64,000 nt of DNA from Limnohabitans parvus II-B4 (GCF_003063455.1 NZ_NESN01000001.1:620001-684000); one strand, 5' to 3'; numbered from the stretch's first letter, positions 8,725 to 18,099 are shown. Notes: generated by a model from the sequence alone, not told the origin. A program made the numbers and translations.

Positions 8725-9749
8725 ATCAACATTTTCATGGGTTGCACGCGCTGCACATCCCGCGCCCTGAGCTGGCCACACCCACCATCGACATCCTGCC
8801 CCGCCGACTGGCGCAGCTTGGTGAGCACGCCACGCTGGTGCAGACTGCGGGCGATCTCGGCGGCGCGTTCCCAGCTGGGCCTGGCATAAGGCAAATCGGG
8901 CACCGCGTTGTAGGGGATCATGTTCATCAGCGCGTATTTGCCCTTGAGCAGGCGCACGATGCCGTCGATTTCTTCGGCGCTGTCGTTCACGCCCTCAATC
9001 AAGGTCCACTGATACTGGATCGGGTAGCCGGTGGCGCGGGCATAAACCTCGCCGGCTTCCACCAAATCTTGCGGGTCAAAGCGCGGGGCACGGGGCAACA
9101 GTTGCGCCCGCAGATCGGCACGCGTGGTGTGCAGCGACAAGGCCAGTGCCGGTTTGACGCGGCCTTGCGGCAAGCGCTCGAACACCCTGGCATCGCCCAC
9201 GGTGGAAAACACGAGATTCTTGTGGCCGATGTTGCCCACCGTACCCAGCAGGTCAATGGCATCCATCACCGCGTCCAGGTTGTGCGAAGGCTCGCCCATG
9301 CCCATGAAGACGACTTTTTTAATGGGCCGCAGCGTGCGAGCCAAAGCCACCTGCGCGACGATCTCGGCACTGCCCACCTGGCGGATCAGGCCTTCACGCC
9401 CGGTCATGCAAAACACGCAGCCCACTGCGCAGCCCACCTGGGATGAAACGCACAGACCGTCGCGCGGCAACAGCACGCTTTCCACCGTCTGGCCGTCTTG
9501 CAGGCCCACCAGCAAACGGGCCGAACCGTCTTGCCCCGGGTGCTGCTCGCGCAGCGTGGCCAGGCCGCTCAGCATTTGGCTGAGCGCAGGCAGGGTCTCG
9601 CGCACGGCCGTGGGCATGAAACTCTCTAGTGGTCTGCGACCGCTGTCCTGCGGCTTGGCTTGCGCCCACAGGCGCAGCACGCGCTGTTCATGCCGTTCGT
9701 TGGCCCCCAGTGCACGCAGATGGTCGCGGATGTCCTGAATGCTGTGCAT
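8685..9749 (-). CDS. RlmN/Cfr-family radical SAM RNA methyltransferase-like protein
   Basis: 354 residues. The family methylates C2 of A2503 in 23S rRNA and A37 in some tRNAs, using a 4Fe-4S cluster and S-adenosylmethionine. The cluster motif C-x3-C-x2-C is at Cys 107, 111 and 114, the methyl-carrier/resolving cysteine region GGCGQL is near the C-terminus, and GMGEPSHN is the SAM-site loop. It lacks the usual R-GDDIDAACG wording (SAGQDVDGGCG instead), so it may be a paralogue of the housekeeping RlmN rather than RlmN itself. ATG 9749 is preferred over a TTG at 9761. Its last ~15 residues are encoded by the REP-like repeat. Confidence 0.8.
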   Translation of the reverse strand: MHSIQDIRDHLRALGANERHEQRVLRLWAQAKPQDSGRRPLESFMPTAVRETLPALSQMLSGLATLREQHPGQDGSARLLVGLQDGQTVESVLLPRDGLCVSSQVGCAVGCVFCMTGREGLIRQVGSAEIVAQVALARTLRPIKKVVFMGMGEPSHNLDAVMDAIDLLGTVGNIGHKNLVFSTVGDARVFERLPQGRVKPALALSLHTTRADLRAQLLPRAPRFDPQDLVEAGEVYARATGYPIQYQWTLIEGVNDSAEEIDGIVRLLKGKYALMNMIPYNAVPDLPYARPSWERAAEIARSLHQRGVLTKLRQSAGQDVDGGCGQLRARDVQRVQPMKMLMSGLKPATYKSVL

Positions 9750-9767
9750 CGGCTTCAACAAGAGGGG

Positions 9768-9989
9768 TTAGTAGTGCGGCGGGATTTCGTCGCGCAAGTT
9801 ACGCAGTTCGGCACCGCCGCCCGACTCGGGCAGGCGGTCGCGCATCTGGCGAAGTTCCTGAATGAGCGCGTCAATTTGCTGCTGTTGGCGGTACACCTGC
9901 GCGTTGAGCTGGTCCAGCAGGTCTTCGGTAAAACCGGCCTTGATCTCCAGGTCGACCAGGCGGTTTTCAATTGGGGTGGGTATGTCCAT
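9768..9989 (-). CDS. slyX: SlyX family protein
   Basis: 73 residues, almost entirely coiled coil, from the N-terminal ENRLVDLEIKAGFTEDLLDQLN motif (split here only by my reading) to the family hallmark ending RDEIPPHY. Function of the family is unknown; it is named after a gene beside slyD in E. coli. It is transcribed away from metK and lies 18 bp upstream of the RlmN-like gene, suggesting a two-gene transcript. Confidence 0.88.
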   Translation of the reverse strand: MDIPTPIENRLVDLEIKAGFTEDLLDQLNAQVYRQQQQIDALIQELRQMRDRLPESGGGAELRNLRDEIPPHY

Positions 9990-10009
9990 AGGCTGTATTG
10001 GACATGATT

Positions 10010-10038
10010 TTGGCGGGGCCTTTGCGATCTTTTATAAT
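10010..10038 (+). promoter_or_regulatory. Sigma-70 promoter of metK
   Basis: TTGGCG at 10010-10015 and a perfect TATAAT at 10033-10038 are separated by 17 bp. Transcription would begin near 10045, giving a leader of about 120 nt before metK. The slyX gene is divergent, with its start just upstream. Confidence 0.7.
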
Positions 10039-10044
10039 CCACGC

Positions 10045-10166
10045 ATCGCCGAGTTAACTGAACTACTTGCAGGGCGATTCACAAATTCTGCTAAAGCGTT
10101 CGCCAGGCTCCGGGTTTTCAGGGTCGGCAACGCCGACAAACCGATGAAACTTTAGGAGCCTTTTTC
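10045..10166 (+). promoter_or_regulatory. Structured metK leader, candidate cis-regulatory RNA
   Basis: Visible helices: GGCGA 10073-10077 with TCGCC 10100-10104; AGGCTCC 10105-10111 with GGAGCCT 10155-10161; and inside the latter GTCGGC 10123-10128 with GCCGAC 10132-10137 around an AAC loop. The GGAG of the 7-bp closing helix is the metK Shine-Dalgarno, six bases before the ATG, so the fold would block translation. metK makes S-adenosylmethionine, and several SAM riboswitch classes control this gene elsewhere. I do not recognise this leader as a known class; regulation by a ligand is inference. Confidence 0.5.
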
Positions 10167-11348
10167 ATGTCCAACGACTACCTCTTCACCTCGGAGTCCG
10201 TCTCCGAAGGCCATCCCGACAAGGTCGCAGACCAGATCTCTGATGCGATTCTGGACGCGATCTTCGAGCAAGACCCGCTGAGCCGCGTGGCCGCCGAAAC
10301 CCTGACCAACACCGGTCTGGTCGTGCTGGCCGGTGAGATCACCACGCAAGCCAATGTGGACTACATCCAGGTGGCCCGCGACACCATCAAGCGCATCGGC
10401 TACGACAACACCGAATACGGCATCGACTACAAAGGCTGCGCCGTGCTGGTGGCCTATGACAAGCAGTCCAACGACATCGCTCAGGGCGTGGACCACGCAT
10501 CGGATGACTTTTTGAACATCGGCGCAGGTGACCAGGGCCTCATGTTTGGCTATGCCTGCAGCGAAACGCCCGAGCTGATGCCCGCCCCTATTTATTACGC
10601 ACACCGCTTGGTCGAGCGCCAGGCCCAGCTGCGCAAAGACGGCCGTCTGCCTTTCTTGCGCCCCGACGCCAAGAGCCAGGTGACCATGCGCTATGTGGAC
10701 GGCAAACCCCACAGCATCGACACCGTGGTGCTGTCCACCCAGCACAGCCCCGACCAGTCGGAAACCGCCACCAAGATGAAGGCCAGCTTCACCGAAGCCA
10801 TCATCGAAGAGATCATCAAGCCCGTGCTGCCCAAAGAGTGGCTGCAAGACACCAAATACCTGATCAACCCCACTGGCCGTTTCGTCATCGGTGGTCCTCA
10901 GGGTGATTGCGGCCTGACGGGTCGCAAGATCATTGTGGACACCTACGGCGGCGCTTGCCCGCACGGTGGCGGCGCGTTCTCAGGCAAAGACCCGTCCAAG
11001 GTCGACCGCTCGGCCGCTTATGCTGCCCGCTATGTGGCCAAGAACATCGTGGCCGCAGGTCTGGCCACCCAGTGCCAGGTGCAGGTGGCTTACGCCATTG
11101 GCGTGGCCCGCCCGATGAACATCACCGTGAACACCGCAGGGACTGGCGTGATTTCGGACGACAAGTTGTCAGCCATGGTGGCCGAACACTTTGATTTGCG
11201 CCCCAAAGGCATCATCCAGATGCTGAACCTGCTGCGCCCGATCTACAGCAAGACCGCCGCTTATGGCCACTTTGGCCGTGACGAGCCCGACTTCACTTGG
11301 GAGCGCACCGACCGCGCTGCTGCACTGAAAGCAGCTGCAGGCCTGTAA
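10167..11348 (+). CDS. metK: S-adenosylmethionine synthetase
   Basis: 393 residues, full length. It condenses ATP and methionine to S-adenosylmethionine in the cytosol as a tetramer. The start carries [21 protein letters not shown] (methionine/ATP site), [12 protein letters not shown] is the central signature hexa-motif region, and [20 protein letters not shown] is the second ATP-site loop. It is preceded by a consensus promoter and a foldable leader and followed by a strong terminator, so it is a single-gene transcript. Confidence 0.98.
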   Translation: MSNDYLFTSESVSEGHPDKVADQISDAILDAIFEQDPLSRVAAETLTNTGLVVLAGEITTQANVDYIQVARDTIKRIGYDNTEYGIDYKGCAVLVAYDKQSNDIAQGVDHASDDFLNIGAGDQGLMFGYACSETPELMPAPIYYAHRLVERQAQLRKDGRLPFLRPDAKSQVTMRYVDGKPHSIDTVVLSTQHSPDQSETATKMKASFTEAIIEEIIKPVLPKEWLQDTKYLINPTGRFVIGGPQGDCGLTGRKIIVDTYGGACPHGGGAFSGKDPSKVDRSAAYAARYVAKNIVAAGLATQCQVQVAYAIGVARPMNITVNTAGTGVISDDKLSAMVAEHFDLRPKGIIQMLNLLRPIYSKTAAYGHFGRDEPDFTWERTDRAAALKAAAGL

Positions 11349-11399
11349 GCCCCAGCGAACGACAAGCCCCCCCGACAAGCATGGGGGGGTAAAGCACAA

Positions 11400-11430
11400 G
11401 CCGCTCAGCATACGTTGAGCGGCTTTTTTT
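11400..11430 (+). terminator. Rho-independent terminator of metK
   Basis: GCCGCTCA at 11400-11407 pairs perfectly with TGAGCGGC at 11416-11423, followed by seven T residues. Confidence 0.9.
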
Positions 11431-11564
11431 CATTCCGGTTGGGCAACCGGTATGCAAGCCACATCAGGGACCGCTTGTCGAGGGCCTGGTCTGTGGCACC
11501 CGACACAGACAGCCGATGCGGCTTGTTTTGACAATCCAGTCAAACCACGCCAACGGAACCCACC

Positions 11565-12197
11565 ATGTTCAAAGACCGCCTTGATGCAGCCCACCAATTA
11601 ACAAAAGCGCTGAACAAATACGAAGGCCAAAACCCTTTGGTGCTGGCGATCCCCCGTGGCGCTGTGCCCATGGGGGTGTGGATGGCGCAAGCCCTGCATG
11701 GGGAAATGGACGTGGTGCTGGTGCGCAAACTGAGTGCACCGTTTCAGCCCGAAGTGGCCATCGGCGCAGTGGACGAAACAGGGCTGGCCTATCTGTCCCC
11801 TTTCGCCGCCGCGATGGGCATTAACCCGCAATATGTGAAAGATGAAATCCAGCGGCAGATGAAAACCCTGAAGTCGCGGCGCCAGCAATACAGCCAAATT
11901 CGAGCACCCATTCCGGTTCAGGGGCGCGTGGTCATCGTGGTAGACGATGGCTTGGCCACAGGGGCCACCATGATGTCGGCACTCAAAGCCCTGCGCCAAC
12001 ACCACCCGCAGCGTTTGGTCTGCGCCATTCCGGTGGCCAGCCCGGAAGCTTTGGCCAAAATCCAACCCCTGGCTGACGAAACGGTCTGCCTGTCCGCCCC
12101 TGAAGACTTCATGGCTGTGGCGCAGTTTTACCAACAGTTCCCACAAGTGGACGACGCACAGGTGCTGGCGTTGCTACAACCGAAATTCAGTGCGTAG
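11565..12197 (+). CDS. Phosphoribosyltransferase-domain protein
   Basis: 210 residues, a type I PRTase fold. The PRPP-binding loop VVIVVDDGLATGAT spans about residues 122-135, and the N-terminal strand LAIPRGAVPMG is typical of the stand-alone PRTase family often found in stress and low-oxygen gene clusters. The nucleobase or other substrate is unknown. It converges on the host-attachment-type gene and overlaps its 3' end by 24 bp. Just upstream, TTGAC and GTCAA arms flank a 6-bp spacer at about 11527-11542; this is not an FNR site. Confidence 0.8.
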   Translation: MFKDRLDAAHQLTKALNKYEGQNPLVLAIPRGAVPMGVWMAQALHGEMDVVLVRKLSAPFQPEVAIGAVDETGLAYLSPFAAAMGINPQYVKDEIQRQMKTLKSRRQQYSQIRAPIPVQGRVVIVVDDGLATGATMMSALKALRQHHPQRLVCAIPVASPEALAKIQPLADETVCLSAPEDFMAVAQFYQQFPQVDDAQVLALLQPKFSA

Positions 12198-12608
12198 GCG
12201 TTTGTCCAACTCTGTCACGTTCAATGCCGTCAAATCCAGCACGTGTTTCGCCACAAGGGTGTGTTGCACAGACGCGTCCAGGTGCGACAGCAACTCCCCC
12301 ATGAAAGGGTTAGAGGCGAACACGGCCAAGGCATTCACGCGGTGGTTCAAAACCGCCTCATGAAAATACTTCGCCAGCGTTTTTGCAAACTCGCTGCGAT
12401 GCAGCTGTTTGAGGTCTGACCGGGGAGCCAGCCCCGCCCGACCCGCCGCTGAATGGCCCAACGGCGCCCGCTCGGTCTCGCTGGCGGCCATGCGGCTTTC
12501 AGGGTGAAGCCAATCGGTCAACTCCACCAAAGGCTCGGTGAACGATGTGCGCTCAAAAACCCTCGCATGCGACGCGTTGGCCACCAATATCCAATGTTTT
12601 TGAGCCAT
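12174..12608 (-). CDS. Host attachment family protein
   Basis: 144 residues matching the family annotated as 'required for attachment to host cells' (PF10116), from Agrobacterium work. The N-terminus KHWILVANASHARVFE and the central HRSEFAKTLAKYFHEA are characteristic. The biochemical role is unknown, and in free-living bacteria the family is often part of stress regulons rather than host interaction. Its start is divergent from the ABC exporter operon with an FNR-type box between them. Confidence 0.8.
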   Translation of the reverse strand: MAQKHWILVANASHARVFERTSFTEPLVELTDWLHPESRMAASETERAPLGHSAAGRAGLAPRSDLKQLHRSEFAKTLAKYFHEAVLNHRVNALAVFASNPFMGELLSHLDASVQHTLVAKHVLDLTALNVTELDKRLRTEFRL

Positions 12609-12724
12609 GCCACGATCCTTCTTTCAGTCTGAATGAAATTTCATTTTTCGGGATGGCCATGCACCGGTCAATTGACCTGTCGGTATAGGCCCTCTGGCTC
12701 AAGGCGCGCATTCATGCGAATGGA

Positions 12725-12738
12725 TTGATCCGCATCAA
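12725..12738. promoter_or_regulatory. FNR/ANR-type box
   Basis: TTGATCCGCATCAA is a perfect match to the FNR/ANR consensus TTGAT-N4-ATCAA. It lies in the 238-bp gap between the divergent host-attachment gene and the ABC exporter operon, 108 bp before the latter's ATG. FNR-type regulators bind such sites under low oxygen. Which gene it serves is not settled, as no strong -10 is evident at the class II distance on either side. Confidence 0.75.
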
Positions 12739-12846
12739 GCCACGTCATCCAACGACATGCGCCAATGCATAACGTTCAAGACTTTCGCCAATGCACCCTC
12801 GTGATGTGATGCGCGGCCCAAACACAAGCCCAGCCCTGTCAGCCAG

Positions 12847-13590
12847 ATGACCCAGCCCCCAAGTCCGCAATCGCACGAGTGCGTTTTCATTGCCCAGAAC
12901 CTCACCAAGGTCTATGGCGAAGGGGCTGCTGCGGTTCAGGCTTTGCGCGGCATAGACCTGCGCATCACGCCCGGCGAGTTTGTGGTCTTGCTCGGAGCTT
13001 CGGGCAGCGGGAAATCGACCTTGCTCAACATTCTGGGGGGCTTGGACAACGCCACGGCAGGAACGGCCCAATGGGTCCATCAGGGCGAGGCACACGACCT
13101 GACCGGTGCCAGCGATGCCGAACTCACCCGCTACCGGCGCGAACATGTGGGCTTTGTGTTCCAGTTCTACAACCTGATCCCCAGCCTCACGGCACTGGAG
13201 AACGTGGCACTGGTCACCGACATTGCCCAAGACCCCATGCGACCTGAAGACGCTTTGGCTTTGGTGGGCCTGACGGACCGCATGAACCACTTTGTGTCGC
13301 AACTCTCCGGTGGTGAACAGCAACGCGTGGCCATTGCCCGGGCCATCGCCAAACGACCCCAGGTGCTGCTGTGTGACGAACCCACAGGTGCGCTCGACTG
13401 TGCCACCGGCATCGTGGTGTTGCAGGCCATCGAAAGAGTCAACCGCGAACTGGGCACGACCACGGTGGTCATCACCCACAACGCCCCCATTGCCGACATG
13501 GCTGACCGCGTGATGCGCATGGCCGATGGCCGCATTGTGGACATCCAGGTGAACCCCCACAAAGTGGCCGCCGCCACGCTGCAATGGTGA
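12847..13590 (+). CDS. ABC transporter ATP-binding protein (MacB/LolD type)
   Basis: 247 residues. Walker [10 protein letters not shown] about 50-58, Q-loop in VFQFYN, signature LSGGEQQR 153-160, Walker B VLLCDEP 173-179. The LolD/MacB-type wording matches its partner, an FtsX-like permease starting 8 bp downstream, followed by an HlyD-type adaptor. This forms a three-part export system across the inner membrane and periplasm; the substrate is unknown. An FNR-type box lies upstream. Confidence 0.93.
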   Translation: MTQPPSPQSHECVFIAQNLTKVYGEGAAAVQALRGIDLRITPGEFVVLLGASGSGKSTLLNILGGLDNATAGTAQWVHQGEAHDLTGASDAELTRYRREHVGFVFQFYNLIPSLTALENVALVTDIAQDPMRPEDALALVGLTDRMNHFVSQLSGGEQQRVAIARAIAKRPQVLLCDEPTGALDCATGIVVLQAIERVNRELGTTTVVITHNAPIADMADRVMRMADGRIVDIQVNPHKVAAATLQW

Positions 13591-13597
13591 TCTGACC

Positions 13598-15967
13598 ATG
13601 ACAGCACTGCACACCAAACTGTGGCGCGACCTGCAACGCTTGTGGGCGCAGGTGCTCACCATCGCTGTCGTGGTGTCCATTGGTGTGGCCGGTTTTGTGG
13701 GCATGTTCTCGGTGCACGAATCACTCAAAGGCTCGCGCGACAGTTTTTACCAAAACAACCGCTTGGCCGATGTGTTCATTCACCTCAAACGGGCGCCGGT
13801 GGTCTTGCGCGATCGTCTGGCTGCCATCGAAGGCGTGGCCGAAGTCCAGCTCAGTGTGGTGATGGACGCACAAATCGCCCTACCCGATGCACAAGCGCCC
13901 GTCACGGGTCGCTTCATCGGCCTCGACCTGGCACGGGTGCACGAACAACGGCAAGGCCTGAACGCTTTGAGCCTGCGCAGCGGTCGCTGGCCAGAGAGCG
14001 GGCATGCATTGGAGGCTGTGGTGAGCGACCGCTTCGCTGTCGCCAGACACCTCAAACCCGGCGACCGTGTGCAGGCCATCCTGAACGGTCGTCTGCACAA
14101 CATTCATTTGGTGGGGACAGCCGTGTCACCCGAATACGTATTTGCCTCGCGCGGCGGTGCCCCCGATGACCGGACATTTGGCATCTGGTGGGTGGATCAG
14201 GAGCGCATGACCCAGGTGTTTGACATGCAAGGCGCGTTCAACCAGGCCTCATTGCGCCTGCACGATCTTGCGTGGCTGCAAGCGGTGATTGAGCAGACAG
14301 ACCACATACTGAACGCCTATGGCACACGGGGTGCGGTAGGGCGCGACAAACAAATCTCTGCACGCATCGTCAGCGACGAACTCTCGCAACTGAAGGTCAT
14401 GGGCACGGTACTGCCCTCGATTTTTTTGGCTGTCTCCATGTTCATCCTGAATGTGGTGGTGAGCCGACAGGTGGCGACGCAACGCAGCCAGATCGCGGCA
14501 CTCAAGGCGCTGGGGTATGACGACCGCGCGATCGTCCGGCATTACCTGGGCTTGGCCATGGTCATCACTGGCCTCGGGCTGGTCGCGGGCTTGCTGCTCA
14601 GCCGCTGGATCGGCCTGCTCGTTCTGGACATGTACGACGCCATTTTTCGTTTCAACCAGTTGGCCTATGGCACCACACCCTGGCTGGTCATCGCAGCCGC
14701 AGGCGTCGCCCTGACAGCCGCCATCCTGGGCACTTGGGGGGCTATCCGCACCGTGGTGCGCCTGAAACCCGCCATGGCCATGCAAGCCCCATCGCCCCCG
14801 ACTTACCAACAAACCCTGATCGAAAGACTGGGCTGGGGTCAACACGTCAGTGCAGGCACGCTCATGGTGGTGCGCAATTTCGAGCGACGCCCATGGCGTT
14901 CGGTGTTCACCATCACCGGCATTGCTTTGGCGGTCGCCTTGCAAATTTCGGGGGCTTTCTGGCTGGACGCCATTGCACACATCGTGGACATCCAGTTTCG
15001 TCAAACCCAACGCGGCAATGTGGTGGTCAACTTTCAACGCCCTGTAGACCCCTCGGTGGTGCAAGAGCTGAAACGCCTGCCAGGTGTGATCCACGCCGAA
15101 CCCTACCGCAGCGAAGCCGTGCGCCTGCACTGGCGAGGCATGGCAGAAGACGGGAATCTGCTGGGGCTGGTGGGCACCACACGGCTGCTGCGGCCTGTAG
15201 ACGAGCAGCGCGGGCCCATCCGGATCCCGCCTCAAGGCTTGGCCGTCTCATGGCTATGGGCCAAAAGACTGGGATTGCAGGTGGGCGACCAGGTCGAAGT
15301 GGAGTTCCGCATGTGGCACCAGGCCCGTGCCACAGTCGAGGTGGTGGAGATCGTGCACACCCTGATGGACAAGCAAGCCTTCATGGACTTTGCCACTCTG
15401 AACACCTTGTCGCGCGATGGCTCTGTCGCGAGTGAAGCCACCCTGCACGTCGACCCTTTGGCCATGGGTGCGTTTTGGCAAGCCGTCAAACAAGCCCCGC
15501 TCATCACCGCCGTGTTCGACAAAGCCGCCTCACTCGCCAGCTTCCAGGAAACCACCTCCAAAAGCATGGGCGTTTTCAGCAGCATTCTCACGCTGTTTGC
15601 CGTCGCCATGGCGGTGGGCATTGTCTACAACGCTGCCCGCATCAGCCTGTCAGAGCGCGCCTGGGAACTGGCCAGTCTGCGGGTTCTGGGCATGACACGC
15701 GCCGAAGTCTCGGTCTTGTTGCTGGGCCAACTGGCCACCGAACTCTTGCTGGCCCTGCCCCTCGGCGCAGCTGCAGGGTGGGGACTGGCGACCGTCCTGA
15801 TGCGCTTGATGTCTTCCGACAACATCGATTTCCCCGTCATCATCGCGCCGTCCACTTATGCCTGGGCTGCGCTCATTGTCTTGGCGGCTGGCATGGTCAG
15901 TGCCTTGCTGGTGCGTCGAAAAATTGACCAGCTGGATCTGGTCGCCGTTTTGAAAGTACGCGAATGA
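13598..15967 (+). CDS. FtsX-like ABC transporter permease, duplicated-domain type
   Basis: 789 residues with two FtsX-type membrane units: an N-terminal helix (about 17-40), a periplasmic domain, three helices (about 265-390), then a second helix at about 435, another periplasmic domain, and three C-terminal helices (about 660-780). This long arrangement occurs in mechanotransmission-type or lipid/lipoprotein-related ABC exporters. It ends with an ATGA overlap with the adaptor gene, so the two are translationally coupled. Substrate unknown. Confidence 0.9.
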   Translation: MTALHTKLWRDLQRLWAQVLTIAVVVSIGVAGFVGMFSVHESLKGSRDSFYQNNRLADVFIHLKRAPVVLRDRLAAIEGVAEVQLSVVMDAQIALPDAQAPVTGRFIGLDLARVHEQRQGLNALSLRSGRWPESGHALEAVVSDRFAVARHLKPGDRVQAILNGRLHNIHLVGTAVSPEYVFASRGGAPDDRTFGIWWVDQERMTQVFDMQGAFNQASLRLHDLAWLQAVIEQTDHILNAYGTRGAVGRDKQISARIVSDELSQLKVMGTVLPSIFLAVSMFILNVVVSRQVATQRSQIAALKALGYDDRAIVRHYLGLAMVITGLGLVAGLLLSRWIGLLVLDMYDAIFRFNQLAYGTTPWLVIAAAGVALTAAILGTWGAIRTVVRLKPAMAMQAPSPPTYQQTLIERLGWGQHVSAGTLMVVRNFERRPWRSVFTITGIALAVALQISGAFWLDAIAHIVDIQFRQTQRGNVVVNFQRPVDPSVVQELKRLPGVIHAEPYRSEAVRLHWRGMAEDGNLLGLVGTTRLLRPVDEQRGPIRIPPQGLAVSWLWAKRLGLQVGDQVEVEFRMWHQARATVEVVEIVHTLMDKQAFMDFATLNTLSRDGSVASEATLHVDPLAMGAFWQAVKQAPLITAVFDKAASLASFQETTSKSMGVFSSILTLFAVAMAVGIVYNAARISLSERAWELASLRVLGMTRAEVSVLLLGQLATELLLALPLGAAAGWGLATVLMRLMSSDNIDFPVIIAPSTYAWAALIVLAAGMVSALLVRRKIDQLDLVAVLKVRE

Positions 15968-17211
15968 ACCCGAATACCTCACCTGGTTTTTTGAAGCGCT
16001 GGGGGCCTTGGAGCCTGGCCGGATTGGGCGTCATCGCCTTGGCGATCTGGGCACTGATGCCTCGCCCCTTGGTGGTGGAGGTCGGCACGGTCAGCACCGG
16101 GCGCTTTGAACAGGCCATTGACGAAGACGGTCAGTTGCGCGTGAAAAATCGTTATGTCATTTCAGCCCCCATGCCTGCCGAGCTGATCAGGCCCGCGCTC
16201 AAAGTCGGGGACTATGTGCGGGCTGGCGATGTGGTGGCCACCCTGGTGCCGCTGGCACCCAACATGATTGACGACCGTAACCGCTTGATTTTGCGACAAC
16301 GTGTGGGCCGAGACGATGCGGCACGCATGGCCGCCGCAGCGCAACTTCAACGCCTGCAAACCACTTTGACGCAAACCGAACTGGAAGCGCAACGGGCCCA
16401 ACAACTCGCCAAAGACAACTTCATTGCCGCTGCAGCGCTGGACCAGGCTTTGTTGGCCAGCCGTGCAGCAGCGCAGGCCTTGGCTGCGGGTCAAGCCCAA
16501 TTGCAGGTTGCAGAATTCTCGCTGGCCGAATCTCAAGCGGCTTTGGCCAAGTCGCGACCTTCGAGCTTGACGCCCCAAAACACCTTGTCCCTCAAAAGCC
16601 CGGTCGATGGCCAAGTGGTCAAACTGCACCTGAGCAGCAATGCCCCGGTCGTGGCAGGGCAAGCTTTGCTGGAGATCGGTGACATCCGTGACATGGAGGC
16701 GGTCGTGGGTGTCCTGTCTTCCGACGCACGGCAGATGACAACGGGGACCACAGTGCTCATTTCGGCAGGCGTTGGCGCGCCGCCCATGTCTGGCCATGTC
16801 ACCCGCATTGAACCAGTGGCCTTCACCAAAGTCTCTGCACTGGGAATCGAGGAACAACGGGTCAATGTGCTCATCGACTTGGCCCCCTTGCCGGACAGCA
16901 CCCAGCGCCTGGGCGATGGGTTTCGTGTGGCCGCGCACATCACGCTGTTCGCACAAGAGAACGCCCTGCTGGTGCCCAGCGCTGCACTGCTGCGCGAAGG
17001 CACAGGCTGGCAAGTCCTGGTGATCCAAAACGGCCGTGCACACGCCAAAAGTGTGACGGTGAAAGAACGCAACGCCGACATGGCTTGGGTAATACCTGAT
17101 CAAGGGGCCGGCGTGCGATCTGGTGATTCGGTGCTGCTCTACCCGGGCACCATCACGGATGGCCAGCGTGTGAAGGTCACAAGCCGTCTTGGGTCAAAAA
17201 CAAGCCCTTGA
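15964..17211 (+). CDS. HlyD-family periplasmic adaptor subunit
   Basis: 415 residues. One N-terminal membrane helix (about 18-38), a lipoyl/barrel-sandwich half near 65-100, a long coiled-coil hairpin rich in Ala/Gln (about 120-195), the second lipoyl half containing LKSPVDGQVVKLHL, then beta-barrel and membrane-proximal domains. It connects an inner-membrane ABC exporter to the periplasm and possibly to an outer-membrane factor; none is encoded nearby. Last gene of the ABC operon. Confidence 0.92.
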   Translation: MNPNTSPGFLKRWGPWSLAGLGVIALAIWALMPRPLVVEVGTVSTGRFEQAIDEDGQLRVKNRYVISAPMPAELIRPALKVGDYVRAGDVVATLVPLAPNMIDDRNRLILRQRVGRDDAARMAAAAQLQRLQTTLTQTELEAQRAQQLAKDNFIAAAALDQALLASRAAAQALAAGQAQLQVAEFSLAESQAALAKSRPSSLTPQNTLSLKSPVDGQVVKLHLSSNAPVVAGQALLEIGDIRDMEAVVGVLSSDARQMTTGTTVLISAGVGAPPMSGHVTRIEPVAFTKVSALGIEEQRVNVLIDLAPLPDSTQRLGDGFRVAAHITLFAQENALLVPSAALLREGTGWQVLVIQNGRAHAKSVTVKERNADMAWVIPDQGAGVRSGDSVLLYPGTITDGQRVKVTSRLGSKTSP

Positions 17212-17449
17212 TGCCGCGCAAGGGGCAAGTTGACACGCCAGACTTAATCACGGCGCATGCGCTCTTGCTTGATGTCCGTTGCCTTGCGGCATGTCGGTGT
17301 CACAGCACACGTCATGGCAAGGCCTGGGTGAGTCAGGAAACAGACACACCGCCACGCGCACAGCAAGATGACAGCGTGGTCATCTGCGCCAGAGTCTGCT
17401 TTGGACGTACCCACACACCTTTCTGGTTCGTCATCAAGGACACGCACGC

Positions 17450-18028
17450 ATGAACGCCGCTCAGCCCATCCCACTTCAAATTAACTTTCGTAACCTGGAG
17501 ACCTCCGAAGCGGTCGAAGCCAAGGTGCGCGAAAAAGTCAACAAGCTCGGGCACTTCTACCCGACCATCAACAGCTGCCGCGTCGTGATCGAGCAGCGCC
17601 ACCGCCACCACACCCAAGGCAACCACTTCCATGTCCGAATTGATTTGAAAGTCCCCGGACATGAACTGATTGCAGGTCGAGAGCCCGACCAGAACCATGC
17701 CTACACCGACGTGTATGTGGCGCTACGAGATGCTTTCGATGCCATGCGCCGTCAACTGGAAGACCTGGCGAGAAACCAACAAGGCCATGTGAAACGCCAT
17801 GAAGAAAAGCGACACGGCCACATCACCGAAATCGCGCCCGACAAAACCTTCGGGCGGATTGAATCGGTGGATGGCCGCTGGCTTTACTTTCACCGCAACA
17901 GCCTGATTGGCGAAGACTTCGACAAGTTGCAGGTCGGCACCCCAGTGTATTACGTCGAAGACATGGGCGATGAAGGTCCGCAAGCGAGCAGCGTGTACCC
18001 GGTTGGAAAACACCACATTCTGGTGTGA
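17450..18028 (+). CDS. HPF/RaiA ribosome-hibernation domain fused to cold-shock domain
   Basis: 192 residues. Residues about 6-110 resemble the HPF/RaiA sigma-54-modulation domain, which binds the 30S decoding region and shuts down translation in stasis (INFRNLETSEAVEAKV start; VRIDLKVPGHELIAG strand). After a His/Arg/Lys-rich linker, residues about 122-190 resemble a small OB-fold cold-shock domain: GHITEIAPDKTFGRIES, then LYFHRNSL. The 238 bp upstream hold no gene and no convincing promoter. Neighbours are Hsp20 and an ftsH remnant, which suggests a stress-survival locus. The fused C-terminus differs from the dimerising tail of long HPF. Confidence 0.85.
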   Translation: MNAAQPIPLQINFRNLETSEAVEAKVREKVNKLGHFYPTINSCRVVIEQRHRHHTQGNHFHVRIDLKVPGHELIAGREPDQNHAYTDVYVALRDAFDAMRRQLEDLARNQQGHVKRHEEKRHGHITEIAPDKTFGRIESVDGRWLYFHRNSLIGEDFDKLQVGTPVYYVEDMGDEGPQASSVYPVGKHHILV

Positions 18029-18062
18029 GGGGTGAGGGCAAGCCCCACAGGAGAGGAGAGGC

Positions 18063-18099
18063 GATGCCTCACTTGGGCCGTAGCCCAAGCGGAGGCATC
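18063..18099. terminator. Large hairpin between convergent genes
   Basis: GATGCCTC 18063-18070 pairs with GAGGCATC 18092-18099, and inside it CTTGGGC 18072-18078 pairs with GCCCAAG 18083-18089. It lies between the convergent HPF-fusion and hsp20 genes and overlaps the hsp20 stop codon. There is no T-tract, so it may be a barrier or repeat rather than a classic terminator. Confidence 0.55.

Noticed and set aside
10045..10166. Known SAM-II, SAM/SAH or SAH riboswitch upstream of metK
   Set aside because: None of the conserved cores of those classes that I can recall is visible; only the general RBS-blocking fold is supported.
11527..11542. FNR box upstream of the phosphoribosyltransferase gene
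   Set aside because: TTGAC and GTCAA are separated by 6 bp, not 4, so the site does not fit the FNR consensus.
17212..17449. A promoter for the HPF fusion based on TTGACA at about 17230
   Set aside because: No acceptable -10 at 16-18 bp; nothing else convincing is visible in the gap.
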